64,000 nt of DNA from JAHEYG01 sp040403535 (GTDB taxonomy: Bacteria; Bacteroidota; Bacteroidia; B-17B0; Aurantibacillaceae). Below are positions 53,389 through 62,500 of the stretch, piece by piece. Where the stretch lies: NCBI GenBank assembly GCA_040403535.1, contig JBBAKL010000001.1, positions 1-64,000 on the forward strand. Direction: 5' to 3'. The position numbers and the translations under genes are program-made. Numbering within the stretch: position 1 is the stretch's first letter; each line of letters begins with the position of its first letter. The notes under the pieces were generated by a model. That model was not told the DNA's origin, made no database searches, and saw only the letters and a list, made by a program, of their open reading frames with translations.

Positions 53389-53991
53389 CTATTCGTTTGT
53401 AGCTATTAAGCATTTTGGAATGAACCATTTTTGTTTGTAATCATCCAAATGAATAATTTGGCTATTGCAGGTAAGGTAGTTACCATTTGAGTTTCTTTTA
53501 AAGTAAACAGCGTTCCCCGCAATTATCGCAGCCAGGCAATGTCCGGCTAGTTCATTTAAAGGAAGTTGTTTGTGTTTTATTCCCAAATCAATTCCAGTAC
53601 GATTATTTTGAATATCCATCACACTCGATAGACTATCGGGGATCTCACCGTGCTCTGTAATATCGGACTTAAAATGTTGATGGTTGCCTTTTTCATGCGC
53701 CAAGCCTAACTTAAAGATTTTTTTAGGCTTGATTTTCTGAGTAAATGCAGCCATAAAAAAAACGTGTCTAAAGGCGTCCATCTTACCGCCATTTTCGTAG
53801 TTGTCGAGTGTTTTTTGTTGTAGAATTTGCTGATACAAAGGCAAAGCTTTTTTATATATCTTTTTTACCTTGATAGCGGCAAGCGGATGTGCAATGGCCC
53901 ATTTTTTTTCAGCTGAGGAACGCGAATGAAACCTTTGTGCGTTACCAAAAACTACAATAAAACAAAATATATATACAATATAAAACTTCAC
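53389..53991 (-). CDS. Secreted DUF6973-type protein
   Basis: About 200 residues with a signal peptide (KFYIVYIFCFIVVFGNAQ). The DUF6973 pattern is visible: GGKMDAFRHVFFMAAFTQKI, KLGLAHEKGNHQ, and DIQNNRTGIDLG, with conserved His residues suggesting a hydrolase-like or metal site. Start: the frame runs to 54072, but a -7 box (54045-54052) predicts transcription from about 54041, so the GTG at 53991 directly before the signal peptide is preferred. Ends immediately after the convergent acetyltransferase stop. Divergent from the small gene at 54073. Confidence 0.65.
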   Translation of the reverse strand: MKFYIVYIFCFIVVFGNAQRFHSRSSAEKKWAIAHPLAAIKVKKIYKKALPLYQQILQQKTLDNYENGGKMDAFRHVFFMAAFTQKIKPKKIFKLGLAHEKGNHQHFKSDITEHGEIPDSLSSVMDIQNNRTGIDLGIKHKQLPLNELAGHCLAAIIAGNAVYFKRNSNGNYLTCNSQIIHLDDYKQKWFIPKCLIATNE

Positions 53992-54044
53992 AATACGAAT
54001 TAACACAAACTTGTTGATAATACAACGTGTGATTAAGCCTGAGG

Positions 54045-54052
54045 CAAAGGTA
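54045..54052 (-). promoter_or_regulatory. -7 promoter element of the DUF6973 gene
   Basis: TACCTTTG on the minus strand, exact match. It lies seven bases from the oppositely oriented -7 box at 54060-54067, so the two promoters overlap face to face. Confidence 0.5.
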
Positions 54053-54059
54053 ATATCTT

Positions 54060-54067
54060 TACTTTTG
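54060..54067 (+). promoter_or_regulatory. -7 promoter element of the small gene at 54073
   Basis: TACTTTTG, exact match, five bases before the ATG; predicts an almost leaderless transcript. Confidence 0.5.
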
Positions 54068-54072
54068 AGCAT

Positions 54073-54348
54073 ATGTCATTTAAAGGCGATTTACTTAAAA
54101 AAATATTTTCAAAGGAATTAGGCTCAGGTGTTGTTGTGAGCATTAATGACCTACGCGATAAGGAGTTTAGTGGTTCGAAACTCACTCCTGAAGAGCGTTT
54201 CGCTTTGTCAAATTTTGATAAGTATCGTTTAAAGGTTTTAAATGCTCAAGAAAACGAAGAAAATTTTCATCAACAATACCGTCAGTTACAGGTGATTGCT
54301 AATTTAAGTGATTGGCGCGAATTTCTTAAGGAAGATTATAGCGGTTAA
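54073..54348 (+). CDS. Small conserved Bacteroidota protein
   Basis: 91 residues, cytosolic, charged (KGDLLKKIFSKELGSGVVVS, LTPEERFALSNFDKYRLKVL, LSDWREFLKEDYSG). No family with known function recognised; the length and composition look like a real, conserved gene, and a -7 box stands at the right place. A 75-base gap separates it from fbp, which has its own promoter. Confidence 0.55.
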   Translation: MSFKGDLLKKIFSKELGSGVVVSINDLRDKEFSGSKLTPEERFALSNFDKYRLKVLNAQENEENFHQQYRQLQVIANLSDWREFLKEDYSG

Positions 54349-54370
54349 CTCTACAATATCGCTTATTCCC

Positions 54371-54401
54371 TTTTAATTATCCAAGTATTTTTTTACATTT
54401 G
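54371..54401 (+). promoter_or_regulatory. Promoter of fbp
   Basis: TACATTTG (54394-54401) is an exact -7 box with TTTT (54371-54374) 19 bases upstream. Leader about 19 bases. Confidence 0.6.
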
Positions 54402-54423
54402 ACTACACTCTTTTCATTCTACT

Positions 54424-55443
54424 ATGAACGTTAAAACATTAGGTCAGTTTATAATTGAAAAACAGGCCGATTTCCCGTATGCTAAAGGCGAATTATCACG
54501 TTTATTGCGCGATATAGGTATTGCATCTAAGATTGTTAACCGCGAAGTAAGCAAAGCCGGATTAGCTGAAATACTTGGTGAAACCGGCGACACAAATGTT
54601 CAGGGTGAAAAAGTGAAGAAATTAGACGTTTTTGCCAATGAACAATTTATTGCAGCTTTAAAGGCAGGAGGCGAAGTTTGTGCTATTGCCAGTGAAGAAA
54701 ATGAAGATATCATTACTATTGACACAGAGATTTCAAAAAACGCGAAATACGTTGTAGCAATTGATCCTTTAGATGGGTCTTCTAATATAGATGTAAACGT
54801 TTCGGTAGGGACTATTTTTTCCATTTATCGTCGCGTTTCATTAAACGGCCCCGGAACCATCGAGGATTTTATGCAGCGCGGAACTGAGCAAGTGGCTGCA
54901 GGTTATGTTATTTACGGATCATCATGTATGATGGTTTATACAACAGGTAAAGGTGTAAATGGTTTTACGCTTGATCCAAGTATTGGAGAGTTTTGTTTGT
55001 CTCACCCCGATATGACAACCAAATCTTATTCCAACGTTTATTCAATTAATGAAGGTAACTATCTTCATTTTCCGGATGGAGTAAAAAAATACATTAAGTA
55101 CTGTCAGGAAGAAGATAAAGCAACTAACCGTCCATATTCATCTCGTTATATTGGTTCGGGAGTGGCAGATATTCATCGTAATTTGTTAACCGGAGGTATA
55201 TACATTTATCCAACCACAACAAAATCACCAAAAGGTAAATTACGTTTATTATACGAATGTAATCCATTGGCTTTTATTGTAGAGCAGGCGGGAGGGAAAG
55301 CTACCGACGGTAAAGTGCGTATTATGGAAAAAGACATTAAAGAGCTTCATCAACGAACCCCATTGTTTTTAGGTAGTGCCGAAATGGTAGAGAAGGCTAT
55401 GGAATTTATGGCTAAATATTCTGAAGAATCTGTCCAAAAATAA
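54424..55443 (+). CDS. fbp: Fructose-1,6-bisphosphatase class I
   Basis: Gluconeogenic hydrolysis of fructose 1,6-bisphosphate. 339 residues, normal length. Metal-binding motif AIDPLDGSSNIDVNVSVGTIF near 119-139, preceded by IASEENEDI; then RYIGSGVADIHRNLLTGGIYIYP (substrate site) and LRLLYECNPLAFIVEQAGGKA near the C-terminus. Six bases before the rsmI-like gene, so probably co-transcribed. Confidence 0.97.
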   Translation: MNVKTLGQFIIEKQADFPYAKGELSRLLRDIGIASKIVNREVSKAGLAEILGETGDTNVQGEKVKKLDVFANEQFIAALKAGGEVCAIASEENEDIITIDTEISKNAKYVVAIDPLDGSSNIDVNVSVGTIFSIYRRVSLNGPGTIEDFMQRGTEQVAAGYVIYGSSCMMVYTTGKGVNGFTLDPSIGEFCLSHPDMTTKSYSNVYSINEGNYLHFPDGVKKYIKYCQEEDKATNRPYSSRYIGSGVADIHRNLLTGGIYIYPTTTKSPKGKLRLLYECNPLAFIVEQAGGKATDGKVRIMEKDIKELHQRTPLFLGSAEMVEKAMEFMAKYSEESVQK

Positions 55444-55449
55444 TTCAGA

Positions 55450-56154
55450 ATGCCTGCCGGTATATTATATCTTCTTCCGGTACCAATTGGAGAAACGCCA
55501 GTAACAAACGTAATTCCGCATTTTAATGTGGAGCTTGTTAAAACATTAACTTATTTTATTGCTGAAGATGCAAAGAATGCGCGCCGTTTTTTAAAAATGT
55601 GCGGATATGATCCCATTTCTAATGCGATTATTGAAGAGTTAAATGAACACAATCAAAAAAGTAATCTTTCAGAGCTTATTCAACCCTTATTAGAGGGTAA
55701 AAATATTGGCCTAATGAGTGATGCTGGTTGTCCGGGTATAGCCGACCCAGGGGCAGAAATTGTAAAGCTTGCCCATCAGAAGAACATAAAAGTTGCGCCA
55801 CTTATTGGACCTAGTTCCATAGTTCTGTGTATTATGGCATCAGGCTTTAACGGACAGAATTTTTCTTTTGTTGGTTATTTACCAATTGATAAAGCCCAGC
55901 GAATAAAGAGGATAAAAGACCTTGAATTGCAAGCCCGAAAAAACAATCAGGCTCAGTTTTTTATAGAAACGCCCTACCGAAACACGCAGTTATTCGACGA
56001 CTTGCTAAATAATTTAAATCCGGATACTAAAGTTTGTGTTGGAATTAATATCAGTAGTGATAGCGAAAAAATCATTACGAAATCGGCAAAAGAATGGAAG
56101 CAAATTCCGAAACCTGACATGCAAAAAATACCGGTTGTTTTTGGGATTTATTAA
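55450..56154 (+). CDS. RsmI-like SAM-dependent (tetrapyrrole-fold) methyltransferase
   Basis: 234 residues of the tetrapyrrole methylase fold. LMSDAGCPGIADPGAEIV and IGPSSIVLCIMASGFNGQNFSFVGYLP follow RsmI, which methylates C1402 ribose of 16S rRNA. The N-terminus (YLLPVPIGETPVTNVIP) is changed from the usual TPIGNLxD, and the protein is shorter than typical RsmI (about 280), as in a Bacteroidota subgroup. rRNA methylation is likely but not certain. Confidence 0.8.
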   Translation: MPAGILYLLPVPIGETPVTNVIPHFNVELVKTLTYFIAEDAKNARRFLKMCGYDPISNAIIEELNEHNQKSNLSELIQPLLEGKNIGLMSDAGCPGIADPGAEIVKLAHQKNIKVAPLIGPSSIVLCIMASGFNGQNFSFVGYLPIDKAQRIKRIKDLELQARKNNQAQFFIETPYRNTQLFDDLLNNLNPDTKVCVGINISSDSEKIITKSAKEWKQIPKPDMQKIPVVFGIY

Positions 56155-56157
56155 TCA

Positions 56158-56178
56158 ATTACTGCATTTCGCAGTAAT
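56158..56178. repeat. Small perfect hairpin after the rsmI-like gene
   Basis: ATTACTGC - ATTTC - GCAGTAAT, immediately behind the stop codon. No T run follows, so it may stabilise the 3' end rather than terminate. Confidence 0.4.
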
Positions 56179-56270
56179 ATTCTCAAATTTCCTATACTAC
56201 TTAGAATAATAATCGTTTATAGCTATAAATCTATGTTATTGCATCTCTTCTGCGCCAGTATTCAAAATAA

Positions 56271-56297
56271 AAAAGAGTGGGCAAGGCCCACTCTTTT
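56271..56297. terminator. Bidirectional intrinsic terminator
   Basis: Perfect 12-pair stem AAAAGAGTGGGC with a 3-base loop, between the convergent rsmI-like gene and the OmpA/PD40 gene. Confidence 0.85.
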
Positions 56298-56337
56298 AAT
56301 TTAATTATTTGGTTTTATTTAATAGCTATCAGTCGGA

Positions 56338-58542
56338 TTATTGTCCTTTATTAATAATTTTAATTTCCGACTCGCCTATTACTTTTAAAGCAGTTCTTCT
56401 GTTCTTTTGATGAGCAGCTTCCAATTCAGGACTCTTCGGCGTTAATTTATTAATTTCAGCTTCAGTAATTAAAGGATTGATTTCGCCCCATCCTTTAGGT
56501 TTTAATCGTTCGGATTTAATTCCCTTTGAAACCAGATAATCCACACAAGATTGAGCGCGAGCAATAGACAGCATTAAGTTATATGCTTCACTTCCTCGGC
56601 TATCGGTATTTGCTTCTATAGATACACTTAAGTTATCATTTAAGTTAAGCAGGTCATAAAGCTTGTCCAGATTTTCCATTCCTTTAGGGCGCAGTTTCGC
56701 TGAATTGAAATCGTATTCGATTCCTTCAATTTCAATTTCACCCGCAGGTATTTTATTCAAAAAGAAATCTTGCTGGAATGCCTGACTTGATGATTTATCT
56801 ACCGTTGTAATACTTGCTGCATCACCAAAGTATTTGTTTTTTTGTGCCTTAATAAAGTATTCCATCTTTGGTTTAAGATCGTATGAGTAGTTACCTTGGT
56901 CGTCTGTTACCACATAAATTGGCTCATCAACTCCGTGCGCATCAATAATACTAACTAGAGCTTCTTTTAATGGTTCGTTAGTTTGAGCGTCAAACACTAT
57001 ACCTTCAATTCTGAAGTTGATTGGTTTGTTCATGAATTCGAAAATTTTATAGCAATTTCCACCGGGACAATCATCTCGGTCACTTGCAAAAAACCCTTTA
57101 CCGTTTGTTCTTTCTAAAATAAAATATGCATCGTCTTTTGAAGAGTTAAACGGAGCATTCATGTTTTTTGGAAAGGCAAATAGCGAGTCAGTTGAATTGA
57201 AGTCGCATTTAAAAATATCTAAACCACCCAATCCCGCTAATCCATTAGAGCTATAATAAAGTGTTCCGGTAACTGCATGAATAAAAGGTGTTACTTCATC
57301 ACCAGATGTATTAAATGGAGCTCCCATGTTTTTTGCAGCTCCCGCATTTCCATTTTCATCAATGTTACAAATCCAAATATCATAACCGCCTTGCCCACCA
57401 GGACGATTAGAGGAGAAATAAAGTTTTCGGCCATCAGGACTTAAGCAAGGTTGCATGTTTCTGTATCCGGTCATGTTAATGTTCTCATTTAATTTCATAC
57501 CCTGAAAGAACATGGTGCCGTTTGATTTGGATTTAAAAATAAACGCTTCTTTTGGGTTCATGTCGTTCCAGCGTGTATAAAACACAGAGCCATCTTCAGA
57601 ATAAAAAGCGGCTCCTTCATGCTGGTCAGTGTTTACAGGACCTTTAAAGTTGATAGGCTCAGACCATGAAGTATCTGTTTTTTCTGTATAGTATAAATCA
57701 CATAAATATGCGGCGTCTTGTTTTATAGGATCTACAATAATGTTTCCTTTACGCGCAGAAGTAAAGATGATTTTTGTGCCAGATGAATAAAATGCAGGAG
57801 CAAAGCTGGAATTGCCTTTGTTAAATACATTTGTGTCCAGCTTGTTCACTTTAATTTCTCTACTTACTTTGTTACTGTCCATTCCTAAATAACATCCGGC
57901 TTCTTTTTTACGGGCTATTTTCACTAAGGAATCGCTTGAAGTTGGAGCACTTATGAAAGTTTCAAATGCATTTAGTGCTTCTGAATAACGGCGGTTGTTC
58001 ATTAACGACAAGGCATAAAAGTAATTTGCATCGGTATAAATATTTCTCTCAACACACTTTTTGAAATATAAAGAAGCGTTTTGATAATCATTTAAATTTA
58101 GATACGTGTTAGCTAATTTATATAAAACATAATCGTATTTAGATACTTTTTTCGGATCGATGGTTGTTGTTGAACTGCTGCCTTTTCTAGATGTGTCAAT
58201 TGATTTAGAAACTGAATCTTTTTTAATTTGCTTAACAACAGTAGTTAGTGTAGTGTCTTTAGTTGAATTTGAACTAGTGTCTTTACTGTTGGCTTTAGTC
58301 TTTTTTAATTCTTTAGGCAGAATGCTGAGGTTAACCATTTGTATTTTGTATGGTAACACCTTAGAATTATTAATGGTTGTATCATTCAATACCTTGCTAT
58401 ACAACAAAGCTGCGTTAGCAAAGTCTCTTTGATTGTAATATTTGTCGGCAGTTTCAATTTTTACAAAATTTGATTGCCCAAATGAATGGATAAAAAATAA
58501 ACCAGTAAAAATCAGAATTAACTGAAAATGTTTCTTTGTCAT
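56338..58542 (-). CDS. OmpA-family protein with TPR and PD40 repeats (PorE-type)
   Basis: 734 residues with a signal peptide (LILIFTGLFFIHSFGQ). TPR-like helices to about 210 (YKLANTYLNLNDYQNASLYF), interrupted by a Ser/Thr/Lys-rich insertion (about 85-125); PD40 propeller about 230-500 (PCLSPDGRKLYFSSNRPGGQGGYDIW); a carboxypeptidase-regulatory-like domain near 515-590; and a true OmpA peptidoglycan-binding domain about 615-734 with DFNSAKLRPKG, NTDSRGSEAYNLMLSIARAQ. Same order as PorE/SprE-linked T9SS envelope proteins. Four bases after the PorP/SprF gene, so part of the same operon and probably the periplasmic anchor of that module. Confidence 0.88.
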   Translation of the reverse strand: MTKKHFQLILIFTGLFFIHSFGQSNFVKIETADKYYNQRDFANAALLYSKVLNDTTINNSKVLPYKIQMVNLSILPKELKKTKANSKDTSSNSTKDTTLTTVVKQIKKDSVSKSIDTSRKGSSSTTTIDPKKVSKYDYVLYKLANTYLNLNDYQNASLYFKKCVERNIYTDANYFYALSLMNNRRYSEALNAFETFISAPTSSDSLVKIARKKEAGCYLGMDSNKVSREIKVNKLDTNVFNKGNSSFAPAFYSSGTKIIFTSARKGNIIVDPIKQDAAYLCDLYYTEKTDTSWSEPINFKGPVNTDQHEGAAFYSEDGSVFYTRWNDMNPKEAFIFKSKSNGTMFFQGMKLNENINMTGYRNMQPCLSPDGRKLYFSSNRPGGQGGYDIWICNIDENGNAGAAKNMGAPFNTSGDEVTPFIHAVTGTLYYSSNGLAGLGGLDIFKCDFNSTDSLFAFPKNMNAPFNSSKDDAYFILERTNGKGFFASDRDDCPGGNCYKIFEFMNKPINFRIEGIVFDAQTNEPLKEALVSIIDAHGVDEPIYVVTDDQGNYSYDLKPKMEYFIKAQKNKYFGDAASITTVDKSSSQAFQQDFFLNKIPAGEIEIEGIEYDFNSAKLRPKGMENLDKLYDLLNLNDNLSVSIEANTDSRGSEAYNLMLSIARAQSCVDYLVSKGIKSERLKPKGWGEINPLITEAEINKLTPKSPELEAAHQKNRRTALKVIGESEIKIINKGQ

Positions 58543-58546
58543 AAAA

Positions 58547-59542
58547 TTATAAGCGAGGGCAATGTTTAACTTTTTCTATTTTTTCTTTACCAAATAAATA
58601 CGTCAAAGCAATTTCCATGGCACCACGAGTTTTAGTTGCTGTTTTTAATGTTGATGTATTGAAATCGTAACCGAATTTCACGATATAGTTGTCTTTTCTT
58701 ACACCAATATTAGCAATACTTGCGTCTTTAGCACGGAACACATAACCAGCTAATATATATAGCTTACCTTGCTTTAAATAATAACCTGCATCCAAAGCAT
58801 ACGTTTGTTCAAACGCTTTTCCTTGCGTCATTATTAATACTTTAGGAATAACATATAATACCTCAGTGATGTTTACGCGAGATCCAGCATGTATATTTAT
58901 GCGCATTGGAAGTTTATTGGCCTGATCAAAAAAAGTTTCTTTAGGTTGTGTTATGTTAAAAGCAGATACACCTATGAACGGATTAAGCCAAACTTGTTGC
59001 TTGCTATAATAATACATTAAACCTGCATTCAATTGTGGCAAAGTTTGTGATTGTCTGCTAAAATTTTCATTACTCTGATAATCTTGATCAAAATATCCTC
59101 CGCTTTTGGTCGAATACTGACTGTCATAAGTAAACTGGTCTTCTCTTATTGATTTTTGAGTAATACCGGCTTGTAATCCAAAGGTTACATTATGACTTTT
59201 TTCTTTGTCAATCGGTAAAGTGTATCCACAGGAAAGTAATCCTTGGAATGCGTTATAATTACCGATACCCGCTCGCATGTTGATGAGCTGAATTCCATAA
59301 CCCCATTTGCCTTTTGGCATATCTGCACTGATTAATGCAGTGGTAAATGGTTTATAAGCTACCGAACTCCATTGATTACGATATTGAGCGTGAATACGGG
59401 CAGTGGCATCCACCACGCCTGTTAAAGCAGGATTTAAAAACAAAGGTCCTGAATCGTATAATGATAAGTGGAAGTCCTGTGCATTCACACAACTTCCTCC
59501 TATTATTATTACAGCTATTATTAATCTTAATTTCTTCATCAT
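58547..59542 (-). CDS. PorP/SprF-family type IX secretion membrane protein
   Basis: 331 residues, signal peptide (LRLIIAVIIIGGSCVNAQ), then an outer membrane barrel of the PorP/SprF family: FHLSLYDSGPLFLNPALTGV, IHAQYRNQWSSVAYKPFTT and SADMPKGKWGYGIQLINMRAG are the family marks. In known systems each type B T9SS cargo needs a matching SprF-like protein for secretion or surface attachment. Its start lies three bases after the stop of the giant repeat protein, the usual cargo-SprF order. Confidence 0.92.
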   Translation of the reverse strand: MMKKLRLIIAVIIIGGSCVNAQDFHLSLYDSGPLFLNPALTGVVDATARIHAQYRNQWSSVAYKPFTTALISADMPKGKWGYGIQLINMRAGIGNYNAFQGLLSCGYTLPIDKEKSHNVTFGLQAGITQKSIREDQFTYDSQYSTKSGGYFDQDYQSNENFSRQSQTLPQLNAGLMYYYSKQQVWLNPFIGVSAFNITQPKETFFDQANKLPMRINIHAGSRVNITEVLYVIPKVLIMTQGKAFEQTYALDAGYYLKQGKLYILAGYVFRAKDASIANIGVRKDNYIVKFGYDFNTSTLKTATKTRGAMEIALTYLFGKEKIEKVKHCPRL

Positions 59543-59545
59543 TCG

Positions 59546-62500
59546 TTATTTTAAAATTGTTACATCACCTGTTTTTCTGATTTGCTGGCCGTCATACATT
59601 TCAACATCCAAAATCCAAACATAAACTCCAATCTGAACCTTATCTCCTTTATAATTTCCGTCCCAACCATCTTCTTGTTTTGTACTTTCAAATAATTTTT
59701 CTCCCCAACTATTATACACTCTGAAATACATAGATTTAAAAGGACCTCCTTTTACATATAAAACATCGTTGTGAGAATCAGCATTTGGTGTAAACGCAGT
59801 CGGAAGCATTGGTAATAACATCACAGTAATATCTTTTCTAATTGTATCGGCACATCCTCCTGCATCAATTATTGCTAATTGTACGGTAAAGAAACCTTTA
59901 TTGTCATAGATATAGGATGGGTTTTGAACGGTTGAGCCATTGCCGTCACCATACTGCCAATTCCATGTAACTATAGAACCTGTAGGCGTGCTCAAATCAC
60001 TGAATGTAACTGATTCATTAGCAAATATAGGGTTACCGGACATGCTAAAATCTGCTTTAGGTTTAGGGTTAACATTAATGATGTTTGTTGTTGTTCCAGG
60101 GCAACCATTGCTAGAAATAACATTTAAAGTTACACTATATGTTCCTGCAAGTGTATAAGTGTAAAGAGGGTTTTGGATTGTACTTGTACCTCCATCACCA
60201 AAATTCCAATTCCAGCTGGTAATAGATCCGGTACTTACGGTGGAAGAGTCACTAAATACACCAATGGTTCCAACACAAACATTACTGTAAGTAAATTTGG
60301 CAACCGGAGCAATAAATACAGGAACAGCTTGTCTAACGGTGTCCGGGCATCCGGCCGAATTAGTAGTAATTAGTGTAACAGTGTAAGTTCCTCCAATTGT
60401 AAATGTATGAACCGGATTTTGTAATGTACTTGTAGATGCATCTCCAAAATCCCAAGAATGAGTTAGAGCAGTTAAAGATGGAGTTGAAGTATTATTAAAG
60501 AATATTGGTAAGTTCGCACAAGCTGCAGTATAAGTAAAGCTTGCTTTTGGTGCATTAATAAAGTTTACAACTAGCGTATCTCGGTCAGGTAAACAACCTT
60601 TGTTATTGGTAGATTCAAGTATAAGTTGAATCGAGTTACTGGCCGTATCCGAAGAACTTGGGAAATACGTGCCTATTAAAGAATTACTGTTTGGACTGAA
60701 TGTTCCTGTTCCACTTGATATCCAAAAGCCCGTATTAGTTACACCATTTATAATGCCACTAAGAGGAATTACAGCGTTTTTACAAACATTCAAGTCAGCT
60801 CCTGCATATACAGAAGGTGAACTTAATATGGTATAAACAACCGTATCAGAAACATCAGGACAACCTCCACCGGTTGCCGTTAAAACAAGCGTAACAGTTC
60901 CTGCTGTAGTATCAGCAATACTTAAGTTATAGTCTGTTGTTTGTGAATTCGGATTTGTAAATGTACCACTACCTAGTGTTGTCCATTGAGGTATATATCC
61001 GGAAGTAATTGTTCCTGATAAACCTGTAATAATCATTGCTCCGGCGCAAATAGTATCATTTGGACCGGCGTTCACAACTGCGGGCTCTGTAACAGATACA
61101 CTTACAGTGCCATCAGGGCCAGTACATCCTAATACAGTAATATTTACGGAGTAAACACCGACTGTAATAGTACCTGCATTCGGAATCGTAGGATTTTGAA
61201 TGTTTGCGGTAAATGAATTAGGGCCGGTCCAATTATAAACCGCTCCGGTTATTGAGTTAGCGGTTAAACTTAATGTGGAATTAACACATAAGGGAGTATT
61301 GGCTGTTGCCGTAGGAGCAGAAGGAATTGGGTTCACAGTTACTAATATGGTAGTATCCGGACTAGTACATCCACCCACATTTACATTAACGGTATATGTA
61401 CCACTTGTTATTGTAGAAGTTGGAGAAATAGTCGGATTTTGAACATTAGACGTAAAAGTATTTGGCCCGGTCCAGCTGTAAGTTGCGCCTGCTACGCTTA
61501 CTGTTGTTAATGATAAAGTTTGACCGGCACAAATTGGAGAGTTACTTCCGGGAAAAGGTGCAGCCGGAGTTGGATTTACAATTACTGTTACAGTTCCAAA
61601 AGGACCAATACAACCTGCTACGTTTGCATTTACTGAGTAAACACCTGCAGATAATGTTGTAGTAGTAATAACAGTAGGATTTTGTACTGTTGAAGTGAAA
61701 GAGTTAGGCCCAAACCAATTATACGTAGCTCCGGCAATTGTACCTGCTGTTAAGAACAATGGTTGCCCTTCGCAAATAGGAGAATTACTTCCGACAACTG
61801 GTGCGGCAACAGGAGGGCTAACAAGAACGTTTACTGTTCCTGTACTCCCTGTACAACCAGCCACAGTAACATTCACCGAATAAATTCCACTTGCTGTAAG
61901 TGTGATTCCTCCTATTGTTGGATTTTGAACGGCTGATGTAAAACTTAATGGCCCATTCCAAGAATAAGTTGCACCAATAATATTACTAGCTGTTAAACTC
62001 AATGTTGCTCCAACACATAATGGGGAGTTTGCTCCGGCTATTACAGGAGCCGGTAGCGGATTTACAATAACATTTATGGTAGTATCTCTGCTTACACATC
62101 CTCCAACAGTTAAGTTAACAGTGTAAACACCTGCTGTTAAAGACGTAGTGGAAACAATGGTTGGATTCTGAACAGACGAAGTGAAGCTATTTGGCCCCGA
62201 CCAATTATAAGTAGCACTGGCAATATTGGATGCCGTTAATAATAACGTTTGACCTTCACATAAAGGAGAATTACTGCCTGGATTGGGCGGTAATGGCGTT
62301 GGGTTAACTACAACCGTAACTGTTCCGAATGGGCCTGTACATCCGGCAACTGTTGCATTGACAGAATAAACACCGGCTGATAAAGTAGTAGTAGGTGTAA
62401 CTGATGGATTCTGCACTGTTGAAGTGAATGAATTAGGTCCAAACCAATTATAGGTAGCACCAACTATTGTTCCTGCATTTAATAGTATGGGTTGTCCTTC

